A stretch of 64,000 nt of DNA from Mycobacterium sp. MBM (GTDB lineage Bacteria > Actinomycetota > Actinomycetes > Mycobacteriales > Mycobacteriaceae), in contig JAKJHY010000004.1 of NCBI GenBank assembly GCA_021648845.1, positions 1 to 64,000 of the forward strand, given 5' to 3'. Position 1 is the first letter of the stretch. Each line of letters opens with the position of its first letter. Positions 30,251-38,550 of this stretch are shown one piece after another. Under the pieces are notes generated by a model. It was not told the origin of the DNA, did not search any database, and saw nothing but the letters and a program-made list of their open reading frames with translations. The position numbers and the translations under genes were made by a program.

Positions 30251-31201
30251 ATGTTTCGCTCGGTGCTCGACGGTTTTCTCGACCGCACGATCGTCCCCGG
30301 ATACACCCGGCTGGGCTCCGCGGTGCGAGAGCGGTTCTGGTCACCGTTGGACCCGGCTGCGCTGGCCGGGCACACCGTCCTGGTCACCGGCGCGAATTCC
30401 GGTATCGGGAAGGCGATCGCCGCCGGGGTCGCCGGGCTGGGTGCCCGTGTGCTGCTGACGGTGCGCGACCGGGCGCGCGGCGAGGCGGCGCGCCAGGACC
30501 TCCTCGGTGCCGTCCCCGGGGCGGACATCCAGGTCGAGCGCTGCGATGTGTCAGACCTGCACGGGGTGCGCGCCTTTGCCGCCGATCTGCTGCCCCGGGT
30601 GCCGCGGCTGGATGCGGTGATCCACAACGCCGGGGTCATGCCGCCCGAGCGCACCACCACCGCAGCGGGACATGAACTTTCACTGGCCACCCATGTGCTG
30701 GGCCCGATCCTGCTGACCGAGCTGCTGTTGCCGGCCCTGGCGACATCCCCGGATCCGCGGGTGGTGCTGATGTCCTCCGGCGGCATGTACACCCAACGCC
30801 TGCCCGCCGACGATATCGAGTATCAACGGGGCATCTACCGCGGCGCGGTGGGCTACGCGCGCAGCAAGCGGATCCAGGTCGCGCTGACCCCGCTGCTGGC
30901 CCAGCGGTGGGCCGCCCAGTCGGTCATGGTCGCCTGCATGCATCCGGGCTGGGCCGACACCCCCGGTGTCGCCACCTCGCTGCCCGGCTTCCGCCGGCTC
31001 ACCGGGCCGTTGCTGCGCACACCGGAGCAGGCCGCCGACACCGCGGTCTGGCTGACGGCGACCACCCCGACCCCGGTCTCCGGGGAGTTCTGGCATGACC
31101 GCGCCATTCGGCCGGTGCACTACCTGCCCAGCACCGGGTACAGCGCCGCCGAGCAGCGCACGGTGTGGCAGTACTGTCTCGGCGCGGTCGGACTGTCCTG
31201 A
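30251..31201 (+). CDS. Short-chain dehydrogenase/reductase
   Basis: This 316-aa protein has a Rossmann domain beginning near residue 40 (HTVLVTGANSGIGKAIA), the NAG-type motif HNAGVMPPE, the catalytic Ser (LMSSGGMYT) and YARSK. The 35 residues before the Rossmann fold and the C-terminus (GEFWHDRAIRPVHYLPSTGYS) are typical of the DHRS12-like or retinol-dehydrogenase-like SDR subgroup. The ATG at 30251 follows GGGAG at a slightly long distance. The substrate is unknown, perhaps a lipid alcohol or ketone. It stands between pckG and a convergent SRPBCC gene. Confidence 0.85.
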   Translation: MFRSVLDGFLDRTIVPGYTRLGSAVRERFWSPLDPAALAGHTVLVTGANSGIGKAIAAGVAGLGARVLLTVRDRARGEAARQDLLGAVPGADIQVERCDVSDLHGVRAFAADLLPRVPRLDAVIHNAGVMPPERTTTAAGHELSLATHVLGPILLTELLLPALATSPDPRVVLMSSGGMYTQRLPADDIEYQRGIYRGAVGYARSKRIQVALTPLLAQRWAAQSVMVACMHPGWADTPGVATSLPGFRRLTGPLLRTPEQAADTAVWLTATTPTPVSGEFWHDRAIRPVHYLPSTGYSAAEQRTVWQYCLGAVGLS

Positions 31202-31203
31202 CC

Positions 31204-31635
31204 TCAGAGTTTGGCCAGTTCCCGACGCAGGCCCTGCACACCGTTGTCCATCAGCTTGCCCACCGGGATCCGCAGTATCGGCTCTGCCCAACGCAGCCAG
31301 CCTTGGAAGGCGAACTCGATGCGGTAGGTCACCTTCGCGCCACCCTCGTGTGGCGTCACGGTGATGATGTCGTGGGCGATGAGCGAGTCGTTGGTGCCGC
31401 GCAATTGGACCGACCGCCCCGGCGTCACACCGATCACCTCGTATTCGAGATCGCTGGTGCGGCCGGCGAACCGCGAGGTGTTCGCGTACCGGGTGCCCAC
31501 CCCGCCGTCCCCACTGATGCGCGTGGTGCGCACCGTGCCCGGCTCCCACCGTTCGGTGGTGGTGAAGTCGGACAGGTAGGCGAACACCTTCTGCGGCGCC
31601 GCCGTGGTGAGGACCTCACGTTCCATGTCGATCAT
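31204..31635 (-). CDS. SRPBCC family protein
   Basis: This 143-aa START-like protein begins MIDMEREVLTTAAPQKVFAYLSD, behind a GAGGAGAG ribosome site. The fold binds hydrophobic ligands in a deep pocket. The pattern (VFAYLSDFTTTERWEPG, then EVIGVTPGRSVQLRG and YRIEFAFQGWLRWAEP) is that of the polyketide cyclase/dehydrase-like group common in mycobacteria. It converges with the SDR gene with only 2 nt between stops. The ligand is unknown. Confidence 0.8.
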   Translation of the reverse strand: MIDMEREVLTTAAPQKVFAYLSDFTTTERWEPGTVRTTRISGDGGVGTRYANTSRFAGRTSDLEYEVIGVTPGRSVQLRGTNDSLIAHDIITVTPHEGGAKVTYRIEFAFQGWLRWAEPILRIPVGKLMDNGVQGLRRELAKL

Positions 31636-31813
31636 CTGCTCTCCTCGTCGATGAGTTCGCCGGCGTCCCGCCCTCGAAGGCACGGCCCCGCTCCTCGGCC
31701 GCCGTGGTGCCGGAGAACAGACCGGTGTCGGCAGTGCCGATTGGCTACCCGCGCACCCGGGACGCCAATCCCGGTGGTCGGAGACCTCGGTCACGCGGCC
31801 CACCCCTGGCAAT

Positions 31814-31829
31814 CTTGACGGATGTCAAG
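31814..31829. promoter_or_regulatory. Palindromic operator candidate upstream of fadD4
   Basis: CTTGAC-GGAT-GTCAAG is a perfect 6+6 inverted repeat, extended by two further matching pairs after one mismatch on each side. It lies about 52 bp upstream of the fadD4 ATG. The form is typical of TetR-family lipid regulators. No adjacent TetR gene is present, so the factor would act in trans. Confidence 0.45.
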
Positions 31830-31869
31830 TTTTTGGCGACTTGGTTGCCGGAGCCCGGTGACGGCATCG

Positions 31870-31875
31870 TAAAGT
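31870..31875 (+). promoter_or_regulatory. -10 element of a leaderless promoter (fadD4)
   Basis: TAAAGT ends 6 nt before ATG 31882. No ribosome site is present. Confidence 0.5.
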
Positions 31876-31881
31876 CGGCTC

Positions 31882-33399
31882 ATGCAGATCCGCGAAACGG
31901 CCCTCTCCACCCCCGACAAGCCGGCAGTCATCCTCTACCCATCCGGCACCGTGATCACGTTCGGCGAAATGGAAGCCCGCGCCAACCAGTTGGCGCACTA
32001 CTTCCGTGAGCACGGCCTGGTGGAAGGGGACGCGGTCGCCATCCTGATGGAGAACAACGAGCACATGCACACCGTCATGTGGGCCGCGCGCCGCAGCGGG
32101 TTGTACTACGTGCCGATCAACACCCACCTCACCGCCGCCGAGGCGGCGTACATCATCGACAACAGCGCCGCCAAGGCCATCGTCGGGTCCGAGGCGCTGC
32201 GCCCGGTTCTGGAGGGACTCGCCGAGCATCTGCCCAACGGGCTGCCTCCGGTCCTGCTGAGCACCGGGGACCTCGACGGGTGGGCGAAATACCCGGAGGT
32301 GGTCGCCGATCTGCCGACCACCCCGATCACCGACGAATGGGACGGCGATCTGCTGCAGTACTCGTCGGGCACCACGGGCCGGCCGAAGGGGATCAAGCGC
32401 GATCTGCCGCACCTGCCGCCCTCGGAGACACCCGGGTTGATGGCTGCGCTCGTCTCGTTCTGGATGAATCCCGAGGCCGTCTATCTGAGCCCCGCGCCGC
32501 TCTATCACACCGCCCCGTCGGTGTGGTCGATGCAGGCCCAGGCCGGCGGCATCACCACGGTGGTGCTGGAGCGCTTCGACGCCGAGGGTGCCTTGGACGC
32601 CATCCAGAAGCACCGCGTCACACACGGCCAGTTCGTGCCGGTGATGTTCACTCGGATGCTGAAACTGCCTGAGCAGGTGCGTCTTTCCTACGACGTGTCG
32701 AGCCTGCAGCGCGTCATGCACGCCGCGGCGCCGTGCCCGGTGGAAATCAAGAAGCAGATGATCGACTGGTGGGGCCCGATCGTCGACGAGTACTACGCGT
32801 CCTCGGAAGCCATCGGTGCGACCCTGATCGGTGCCGAGGAGTGGCTGACGCACCCGGGTTCGGTCGGCAAGGCGATGACCGGCGTCGTGCACATCCTCGA
32901 CGAGGACGGTAACGAGCTGCCCGCGGGCCAGGCCGGCGAGATCTTCTTCGAGGGCGGTGCGGACTTCGAATACCTCAACGACTCCGAGAAGACGGCATCG
33001 TCGCGGGACTCGCACGGCTGGAAGACCGTGGGCGACATCGGGTATCTCGACGAGGACGGCTACCTGTACCTGACCGACCGGCGGCACCACATGATCATCT
33101 CCGGCGGGGTGAACATCTACCCGCAGGAGGCCGAGAACATGCTGGTGATCCATCCGAAGGTGATGGATGCCGCGGTGTTCGGGATCCCCGACGACGAGAT
33201 GGGCCAGGCCGTCAAGGGTGTGGTGCAGACCGTCGACCCCGCCGACGCGACCCCGGAGTTCGCCGATGAACTGCTGAGCTGGCTGCGAGATCAGTTGGCA
33301 CACTACAAATGCCCTCGGTCCATCTCGTTCGAGGCGCAACTGCCGCGCACCGACACCGGAAAGCTGTACAAGCAGGAGCTGATCAACAAGTATTCGTGA
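31882..33399 (+). CDS. fadD4: Fatty-acyl-CoA/AMP ligase, FadD4-like
   Basis: This 505-aa member of the acyl-adenylate-forming family activates a carboxylic acid with ATP and CoA. The AMP-binding P-loop is LQYSSGTTGRPKGIKR near residue 165. The A5 region reads YYASSE, the hinge is GDIGYLDEDGYLYLTDR, and the C-terminal catalytic Lys is in RTDTGKLYKQEL. Similarity begins at MQIRETALSTPDKPAV. The place after the pckG region agrees with Rv0214. The enoyl-CoA hydratase starts one base after its stop, so the two act in one beta-oxidation-like path. The acyl substrate is not known. Confidence 0.88.
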   Translation: MQIRETALSTPDKPAVILYPSGTVITFGEMEARANQLAHYFREHGLVEGDAVAILMENNEHMHTVMWAARRSGLYYVPINTHLTAAEAAYIIDNSAAKAIVGSEALRPVLEGLAEHLPNGLPPVLLSTGDLDGWAKYPEVVADLPTTPITDEWDGDLLQYSSGTTGRPKGIKRDLPHLPPSETPGLMAALVSFWMNPEAVYLSPAPLYHTAPSVWSMQAQAGGITTVVLERFDAEGALDAIQKHRVTHGQFVPVMFTRMLKLPEQVRLSYDVSSLQRVMHAAAPCPVEIKKQMIDWWGPIVDEYYASSEAIGATLIGAEEWLTHPGSVGKAMTGVVHILDEDGNELPAGQAGEIFFEGGADFEYLNDSEKTASSRDSHGWKTVGDIGYLDEDGYLYLTDRRHHMIISGGVNIYPQEAENMLVIHPKVMDAAVFGIPDDEMGQAVKGVVQTVDPADATPEFADELLSWLRDQLAHYKCPRSISFEAQLPRTDTGKLYKQELINKYS

Positions 33400-33400
33400 C

Positions 33401-34309
33401 GTGCTGGACCTGCCCGGCGGTATCCGCGTCGCGATCGGTGATCCGGCGGACGACGCGACGTTCACGCTGACCGAGGCGGCCGGCGGGGACCGCCGGACCG
33501 TCACCGTGTCCTCGGTCGACGCCAGCCTCGCCTCGCTCACCGAGCGGTGCGCGCGCTGGCCGCAGGCCGCGGCGATCTGCGATGACGTGCTGCGCAGTGC
33601 ACAGGTGACGTCCTCGGTATTCGCGGGCGTCATCACCGAATCGCTGGCCTACTCCACGCTGCAATCCGGCCCGGAGTTCGCCCGCTGGCTCGGCGAGCGC
33701 GGGCCGGCGCGGCTGCCGGACCTGCCGGATCCGGTGCGGGCGAGCAGACATGGCGACACGCTGCACATCCGGTTCAACCGGACGACGCGGCACAACGCGT
33801 TCACCACCGATGCGCGCGCCGCCCTGCTGGAGGCCCTGGACGTGGCCCGCCTCGACGACTCGGTGACCGAGGTGGTGCTGACCGGCAACGGACCGTCCTT
33901 CTGCAGCGGGGGTGACCTCGCCGAATTCGGCACGTTCGCCGACCCGGCCGGCGCGCACCTGGCGCGCACCCGGCACAGCCCGGCCCTGGTGTTGGCCGAG
34001 CTGACCGAACGGCTGGGCCCGGCCTGCCGGGCCGAGGTGCACGGCCAGGTGCTGGGCAGCGGGTTGGAGATGGCCGCCTTTTGCGGGCACATCCGCTGCG
34101 ACCCCGGCGCCACGATCGGCCTGCCGGAGCTCGCGCTGGGGCTCATCCCCGGCGCCGGCGGCACCGTCAGCATCACCCGGCGCATCGGGCGATGGCGCAC
34201 CGCGTATCTCGTGCTCTCCGGTGCCACCATCGACGCGGCGACGGCGTTGGCCTGGGGACTGGTCGACGAGATCAGCGCTGCCGGGCCGGCCGGATCACCA
34301 TCTCGTTGA
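33401..34309 (+). CDS. Enoyl-CoA hydratase/isomerase family protein
   Basis: This 302-aa crotonase-fold protein starts at GTG 33401, directly after the fadD4 stop. The first 105 residues are an extension without recognised motif. The crotonase domain follows, with the CoA/oxyanion segments FCSGGDLAEFG and HGQVLGSGLEMAAFC and the catalytic-loop region PELALGLIPGAGGT. Glu in PELAL sits where one catalytic Glu of hydratases is usual; the other Glu is not clear. It probably hydrates an enoyl-CoA made from the FadD4 product. The last 38 nt overlap the 3' end of the SDR gene on the other strand. Confidence 0.82.
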   Translation: MLDLPGGIRVAIGDPADDATFTLTEAAGGDRRTVTVSSVDASLASLTERCARWPQAAAICDDVLRSAQVTSSVFAGVITESLAYSTLQSGPEFARWLGERGPARLPDLPDPVRASRHGDTLHIRFNRTTRHNAFTTDARAALLEALDVARLDDSVTEVVLTGNGPSFCSGGDLAEFGTFADPAGAHLARTRHSPALVLAELTERLGPACRAEVHGQVLGSGLEMAAFCGHIRCDPGATIGLPELALGLIPGAGGTVSITRRIGRWRTAYLVLSGATIDAATALAWGLVDEISAAGPAGSPSR

Positions 34310-34982
34310 CGTCCACGTCGGCGGGCTCGTCGATCGCGTAGCCGATCGCCCTGGCGATGGCGTCCGGCGTGATCGAGTCGGCCCGGTAGATCTGCATCGC
34401 TGCCGCCGCGCCCTCATCGGTGATCGACTGCGCCAGTTCGGATTCCACGACGCCGGGGGAGATGGTGGTGACCCTGATGGACGGGTCGAGCTCCTGGCGC
34501 AGACCCTCGGTGATGGCCCAGGCCGCGAATTTGGTGCCGCAGTACACCGCCGCTGTCGGCACCACCTCATGGGCGCCGATGGAGGCGACGGTCACGAAAT
34601 GGCCGCTGGCTTGCCGCTGGAAATGCGGCAGTGCGGCGGCGATGCCATTGAGCGCGCCGCGCACGTTCACGTCGATCATGGCGTCCCACTCGTCGACCAG
34701 CAGTGCGTCCATCCGGGACAGCGGCATCACGCCGGCGTTGTTGACGATGACGTCGATGCGGCCGTGGGCGTCGACCGCGTGCTCGACGAAGGCGGTGACG
34801 TCGGCGCGGTCGGTGACGTCGAGCCGACGCACCTGCAGGTTGTCGCCGGCGAGTTCGGCGAGGCGGTCTTCGCGGCGAGCGCCCGCGAGCACCTGGTGGC
34901 CCCGGGCGGCGAGCCGGCGGGCCACCGCCGCTCCGATTCCGCTGGTGGCTCCGGTGACGAGGACGATCTTGGTTTCGGTCAT
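34272..34982 (-). CDS. SDR oxidoreductase controlled by divergent XRE regulator
   Basis: This 236-aa classical SDR has cofactor motif TGATSGIG, NNAGVMP, a catalytic Ser in TVASIGAHE and YCGTK. ATG 34982 is used because the family begins MTETKIVLVTG. It is divergent from an XRE/MmyB-type regulator, a gene pair widespread in actinobacteria in which the SDR is the usual target. The 101-bp shared region contains a long perfect palindrome. The substrate is unknown, possibly a quinone or small carbonyl that also serves as inducer. Confidence 0.87.
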   Translation of the reverse strand: MTETKIVLVTGATSGIGAAVARRLAARGHQVLAGARREDRLAELAGDNLQVRRLDVTDRADVTAFVEHAVDAHGRIDVIVNNAGVMPLSRMDALLVDEWDAMIDVNVRGALNGIAAALPHFQRQASGHFVTVASIGAHEVVPTAAVYCGTKFAAWAITEGLRQELDPSIRVTTISPGVVESELAQSITDEGAAAAMQIYRADSITPDAIARAIGYAIDEPADVDVNEMVIRPARQR

Positions 34983-35026
34983 GGCTCCAGGGTCGGAGCA
35001 CTGTGGGACATCAGCCAGGTCGCGCT

Positions 35027-35053
35027 GTGCCTGGGTGCAGCGCACCCAGGCAC
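35027..35053. promoter_or_regulatory. Perfect 12+12 palindrome, probable operator of the XRE regulator
   Basis: The arms GTGCCTGGGTGC (35027-35038) and GCACCCAGGCAC (35042-35053) are exact reverse complements with a 3-nt centre. The site lies between the divergent SDR and XRE genes. Its right arm reaches the expected -35 position of the XRE promoter (-10 at 35072-35077). Confidence 0.75.
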
Positions 35054-35071
35054 GGCGGCCGGCGTTCGTCC

Positions 35072-35077
35072 TACTGT
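35072..35077 (+). promoter_or_regulatory. -10 element of a leaderless promoter (XRE regulator)
   Basis: TACTGT ends 6 nt before ATG 35084, again without a ribosome site. Confidence 0.5.
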
Positions 35078-35083
35078 GGCGGT

Positions 35084-35902
35084 ATGTCAGAGCTGGGTGA
35101 TTACCTGCGCAGCAGGCGCGCCCTGGTCGGACCGCAGGACGTGGGTCTGCCCAGTGCCGGGCACCGCCGGGTGCCCGGACTGCGGCGCGAAGAGGTCGCG
35201 CTGCTGGCCGGGGTCAGTGTGGACTACTACGTCCGACTGGAACAGGGCCGCGAACGGTCACCGTCGGCGCAGGTGCTCGAGGCGCTGGGGGTGGCGCTGC
35301 GACTCGATGACGACGGCCGCCAGCATCTGTTCCGGATTGCGGGGCTGGCACCGCGACCGCGCGCGGCGGGCACCCAGCAGCGGGTGGACCCGGCCTTGCT
35401 GCGGCTGATGGATGCCTGGCCGGACAATCCGGCGCTGGTCTACAACCGCGCCTACGACGTGCTGGCCGCCAATGCGATCGCCGATGCGCTGTTCGGTGAT
35501 TTCGGAGCGCACGGCAATCTGCTGGCACTGGTGTTCACCGAGGCGCGTGCCCGGCAGTTTTACGTGGATTGGCCCTCGATTGCGGCGAACTCCGTCGCCG
35601 GGTTCCGCCGCAACCGGGGGGAAGCACCCGCGGATCCGCGGGTGGCGGCCGTCCTTGCCGAACTGTTGGCGGGCAGCCCCGAATTCGCCGAACTTTGGGC
35701 GCATCACGATGTCCGTGGAAAAGCGCTGTCCACCAAAACATTTCATCATCCGCAGGTCGGGATGCTGACATTGCAGATGCAGACCTTCGGGGTGCGGTCT
35801 GCGCCGGGGCAGGAGCTGGTGGTGTATCAGGCCGATCCGGGCTCGCCCAGCGCGGACGCGGTGGCGCTGCTCGGCAGCCTGGCGGCGTCGAGCGAGCGCT
35901 GA
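35084..35902 (+). CDS. XRE-family regulator with MmyB-like ligand-binding domain
   Basis: This 272-aa regulator has a helix-turn-helix at about 5-75 (LGDYLRSRRALVGP, then VPGLRREEVALLAGVSVDYYVRLEQGRE) followed by an MmyB/MltR-type PAS-like domain at about 105-265 (NPALVYNRAYDVLAANAIADALFGDF). Such proteins sense small hydrophobic ligands. The divergent SDR and the palindrome between the genes indicate a local target and autoregulation. ATG 35084 was chosen because the upstream open frame would cross the palindrome. Confidence 0.92.
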   Translation: MSELGDYLRSRRALVGPQDVGLPSAGHRRVPGLRREEVALLAGVSVDYYVRLEQGRERSPSAQVLEALGVALRLDDDGRQHLFRIAGLAPRPRAAGTQQRVDPALLRLMDAWPDNPALVYNRAYDVLAANAIADALFGDFGAHGNLLALVFTEARARQFYVDWPSIAANSVAGFRRNRGEAPADPRVAAVLAELLAGSPEFAELWAHHDVRGKALSTKTFHHPQVGMLTLQMQTFGVRSAPGQELVVYQADPGSPSADAVALLGSLAASSER

Positions 35903-35913
35903 TGCTCACATAA

Positions 35914-35929
35914 GTGCGCACGTGCGCAC
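35914..35929. promoter_or_regulatory. 16-bp perfect palindrome upstream of the MFS-ArsR operon
   Basis: GTGCGCACGTGCGCAC is self-complementary. It is 20 bp before GTG 35950 and would cover the -35/spacer region if the transcript is leaderless (CATGCT at 35938-35943 is a weak -10). It is the likely operator for the ArsR protein encoded as the second gene. Confidence 0.6.
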
Positions 35930-35949
35930 ATGTATGGCATGCTGTTGCG

Positions 35950-37212
35950 GTGCGCAGAACCGCAGTCCTCGGCAACCGGGTATTCCGCCGCCTGTTCGCC
36001 GCGCAACTCGTGGCCCTGGTCGGCACGGGCCTGCTCACGGTCGCACTCGGATTACTGGCCTACGATCTGGCCGGCGCGGCGGCCGGCGCGGTGCTCGGCA
36101 CCGTGCTCGCCATCAAGATGCTCGCCTACGTGTTCGTCGCCCCGGTCATGGCAGCGATCACCGATCATCTGCCACGCCGTGCCGTGCTGGTGGCCGCCGA
36201 CCTCACCAGGGCCGCGGTTGCCCTGCTGCTGCCCTTTGTTGCACAGGTCTGGCAGGTCTTCGTGCTGGTATTCGTCCTGCAGGCGGCCTCGGCAACATTC
36301 ACACCGGCATTTCAGGCGGTGATCCCCAGTGTGCTCACCGACGAGCGGGACTACACCCGGGGATTGTCGTTGTCGCGCTTGGCGTATGACCTGGAAGCGG
36401 CGGCCAGTCCGGTGCTGGCGGCCGCACTGCTCACCGTGATGTCCTACGATCACCTGTTCGCCGGGACGGTCGCCGGCTTCGTGCTGTCGGCAGCTCTGGT
36501 GCGACGTACCGCGGTGCCCGATATCACCGGCGACGCCGCGTCATGGCGCTGGCGACTGCTCTCGGGTATACGAACCATGTTGGTGCGCAGGGAATTACGT
36601 GGCCTGGTCGCGATGAATGTCGTGGTGGCAGCGGCCACCGCGCTGGTCATGGTCAACACCGTGGTGTACGTCCGCGGCATGCTCGGCGGCAGCGCGGCAG
36701 ATATGGCGCTGATGCTGGCCGGGTATGGGGCGGGGTCGATGATGGCGGCGCTGCTGGTGCCGCGGGTGCTCACGGTCGTGACCGACCGGGTCGTCATGCT
36801 CACCGGGGCCTCGGCGGCCGCGAGCGGTCTGGTGGTGGCCGCGACGGTATTGGTGCTCGACGAGCTGACCTGGCCGGTCCTGGCGGGCACATGGCTATTG
36901 CTGGGCGCGGCGACATCGTTGGTGAACACCCCGGCGGGGCTGCTGCTGCGGAGGGGCAGCACCGAGCACAACCGCACCGCGCTGTTCACCGCCCAGTTCT
37001 CGCTGTCCCACGCGGGCTTCCTGCTGACCTATCCAATCGCCGGTTGGGCCGGCGCGGCGCTCAATCAAGGGCTGGCCGCCGTGATACTCGCTATCCTCGC
37101 ATCATTCGCGGCGCTCGCCGCGGCGTGGCTGATGGTGCAAAGGGGACCCGCAGATGGGCAAGAGCCAGCCCGGCAAGCCCCGGTCCGTCGCATCGCCGAG
37201 TCTCGTTCATGA
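35950..37212 (+). CDS. MFS transporter linked to a metal-sensing ArsR regulator
   Basis: This is a 420-aa major facilitator protein with about twelve helices and the MFS_3/enterobactin-exporter-like pattern (RVFRRLFAAQLVALVGTGLLTVALGLLAYDL, with the conserved loop ITDHLPRRAVLVAADLTRA). GTG 35950 is chosen because the earlier in-frame GTG at 35914 lies inside the palindrome. It is co-transcribed with the ArsR gene, whose ATG is 59 nt inside its 3' end. Export of a metal ion or metal complex is inferred from that partner; drug efflux is the main alternative. Confidence 0.82.
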   Translation: MRRTAVLGNRVFRRLFAAQLVALVGTGLLTVALGLLAYDLAGAAAGAVLGTVLAIKMLAYVFVAPVMAAITDHLPRRAVLVAADLTRAAVALLLPFVAQVWQVFVLVFVLQAASATFTPAFQAVIPSVLTDERDYTRGLSLSRLAYDLEAAASPVLAAALLTVMSYDHLFAGTVAGFVLSAALVRRTAVPDITGDAASWRWRLLSGIRTMLVRRELRGLVAMNVVVAAATALVMVNTVVYVRGMLGGSAADMALMLAGYGAGSMMAALLVPRVLTVVTDRVVMLTGASAAASGLVVAATVLVLDELTWPVLAGTWLLLGAATSLVNTPAGLLLRRGSTEHNRTALFTAQFSLSHAGFLLTYPIAGWAGAALNQGLAAVILAILASFAALAAAWLMVQRGPADGQEPARQAPVRRIAESRS

Positions 37213-37528
37213 TGCCTCTCCGGACCGTGACCGGCTGGACGCGGCCAGTGAGACCTTCCGCATGTTGGCCGACCCGACCCGCCTGCATCTGCTCTGGCTG
37301 CTGACCCAGGGCGAGGCCGATGTCAGCGCGCTGGCCGAGGTGACCGGCGGCTCCCGCACCTCGGTCAGCCAGCACCTGGCCAAACTGCGGTTTGCTCGGC
37401 TGGTCGACACGCGCAAGGACGGCCGACGGGTGTTCTACCGACTGCGGGACGGGCATCTGGGCAGGTTGGTGCAGGAGGGCCTCAACCATGCCGACCACCG
37501 GGTGACCGGCGAGCCGCCACACGCCTGA
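37154..37528 (+). CDS. ArsR/SmtB-family metal sensor with alpha-5 site
   Basis: This 124-aa winged-helix repressor has the ArsR signature FRMLADPTRLHLLWLL, and a recognition helix GGSRTSVSQHLAKLRFARLV. There is no cysteine alpha-3 site. In the last helix D99, H101, H112 and H115 are spaced D-x-H-x10-H-x2-H, exactly the alpha-5 zinc/cobalt/nickel site of CzrA and NmtR. A further His-containing tail (H123) recalls NmtR. It should bind DNA as apo-dimer and be released by a divalent metal. It is the second gene of the MFS operon and is presumably self-regulating through the palindrome at 35914-35929. Confidence 0.9.
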   Translation: MGKSQPGKPRSVASPSLVHDASPDRDRLDAASETFRMLADPTRLHLLWLLTQGEADVSALAEVTGGSRTSVSQHLAKLRFARLVDTRKDGRRVFYRLRDGHLGRLVQEGLNHADHRVTGEPPHA

Positions 37529-37531
37529 CAC

Positions 37532-37537
37532 TAGAGT
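37532..37537 (+). promoter_or_regulatory. -10 element of a leaderless promoter (Rv0216-like gene)
   Basis: TAGAGT ends 7 nt before GTG 37545, just after the ArsR stop. Confidence 0.45.
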
Positions 37538-37544
37538 CCCAGCG

Positions 37545-38516
37545 GTGACCTCGATTTCCGCCGGCGGACCGTACTTCGACGACCTGCACGTCGGTCAGGT
37601 GTTCGACACGGCGCCGTCGATGACGCTGACCTCCGGTGCAGCCGCCACGCATCAGAGCATCCTCGGCGACCGGCTGCGGCTGGCGTTGGATGCCGGCCTG
37701 GCCTCCGCCGTCACCGCAGAGCACGGCCCGCTTGCACACCCCGGTCTGGTCTGCGATATCGCCATCGGACAATCGACGTTGGTCACCCAGCGCGTCAAGG
37801 CCAACCTGTTCTATCGGGGGCTCAACTTCCACCGCTTCCCGGTCATCGGAGACACCCTGAGCACCCGCACCGAGGTGGTCGCGCTGCGGCAGAACGCCGC
37901 CAAACCGGGCCGGGCGGCAACCGGATTGGCCGCGCTGCGGATGACCACCGCCGACCAGTCGGGGCGATCGGTACTGGATTTCTACCGCTGCGCGATGCTG
38001 CCGCTGTCCGCCGACGACGTACAGACCGGACACGCCGATGACCTCGACGCGGTGGGCGCCGACCAGCAGTCCCCGCCGGACCCGACGGCGACGTGGAACA
38101 CCGCGGCATTCACCGGTGCGCGTTTCGACACCGATCTGGTGGGCACCGTGCTGCACAGCACCGCCGATGTCGTCAGCAGCGCACCGGAGCTGGCTCGACT
38201 CTCACTGAACATTGCTGCCACCCACCATGATTGGCGGGTGGGCGGACAACGTTTGGTGTACGGCGGGCACACCATCGGGCTGGCGTTGGCCCAGGCCACC
38301 CGGCTACTGCCGAATCTGGTGACCGTGCTGGGCTGGCAATCCTGCGCGCACACCGGCCCGGTGCACGAGAACGATACGGTGCACAGCGAACTGCACATCG
38401 AAGACGCCGAACCCACCCCGGTGGGCACCCGGCTGCGGCTGCGCTCACTGGTGCATACCGTGGGCGACGGCGGCGGTCAGGTGCTGGATTGGCGCTTCAC
38501 CGCGCTGCACTTCTGA
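37545..38516 (+). CDS. Double-hotdog MaoC-like hydratase, Rv0216-like
   Basis: This 323-aa protein consists of two hotdog halves. The N-terminal half has YFDDLHVGQVF, and the C-terminal half has LSLNIAATHHDW and LVYGGHTIGLALAQATRLLP. This matches Rv0216, whose structure is a double hotdog with an R-hydratase-like site. Expected activity is hydration of an enoyl-CoA or related thioester; the natural substrate is not established. It is the first gene of a probable operon with a CoA-transferase and an amidohydrolase. Confidence 0.83.
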   Translation: MTSISAGGPYFDDLHVGQVFDTAPSMTLTSGAAATHQSILGDRLRLALDAGLASAVTAEHGPLAHPGLVCDIAIGQSTLVTQRVKANLFYRGLNFHRFPVIGDTLSTRTEVVALRQNAAKPGRAATGLAALRMTTADQSGRSVLDFYRCAMLPLSADDVQTGHADDLDAVGADQQSPPDPTATWNTAAFTGARFDTDLVGTVLHSTADVVSSAPELARLSLNIAATHHDWRVGGQRLVYGGHTIGLALAQATRLLPNLVTVLGWQSCAHTGPVHENDTVHSELHIEDAEPTPVGTRLRLRSLVHTVGDGGGQVLDWRFTALHF

Positions 38517-38550
38517 CCTGGACCGCCGCGTGGCCGGGCAAGATGGCGGG

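Noticed and set aside
28335..30344. 669-codon open frame antisense to pckG
   Set aside because: It is complementary to the highly conserved PEP carboxykinase frame; no domain or ribosome site.
31825..33636. 603-codon open frame antisense to fadD4
   Set aside because: It is a codon-bias shadow; the sense strand encodes an intact acyl-CoA ligase.
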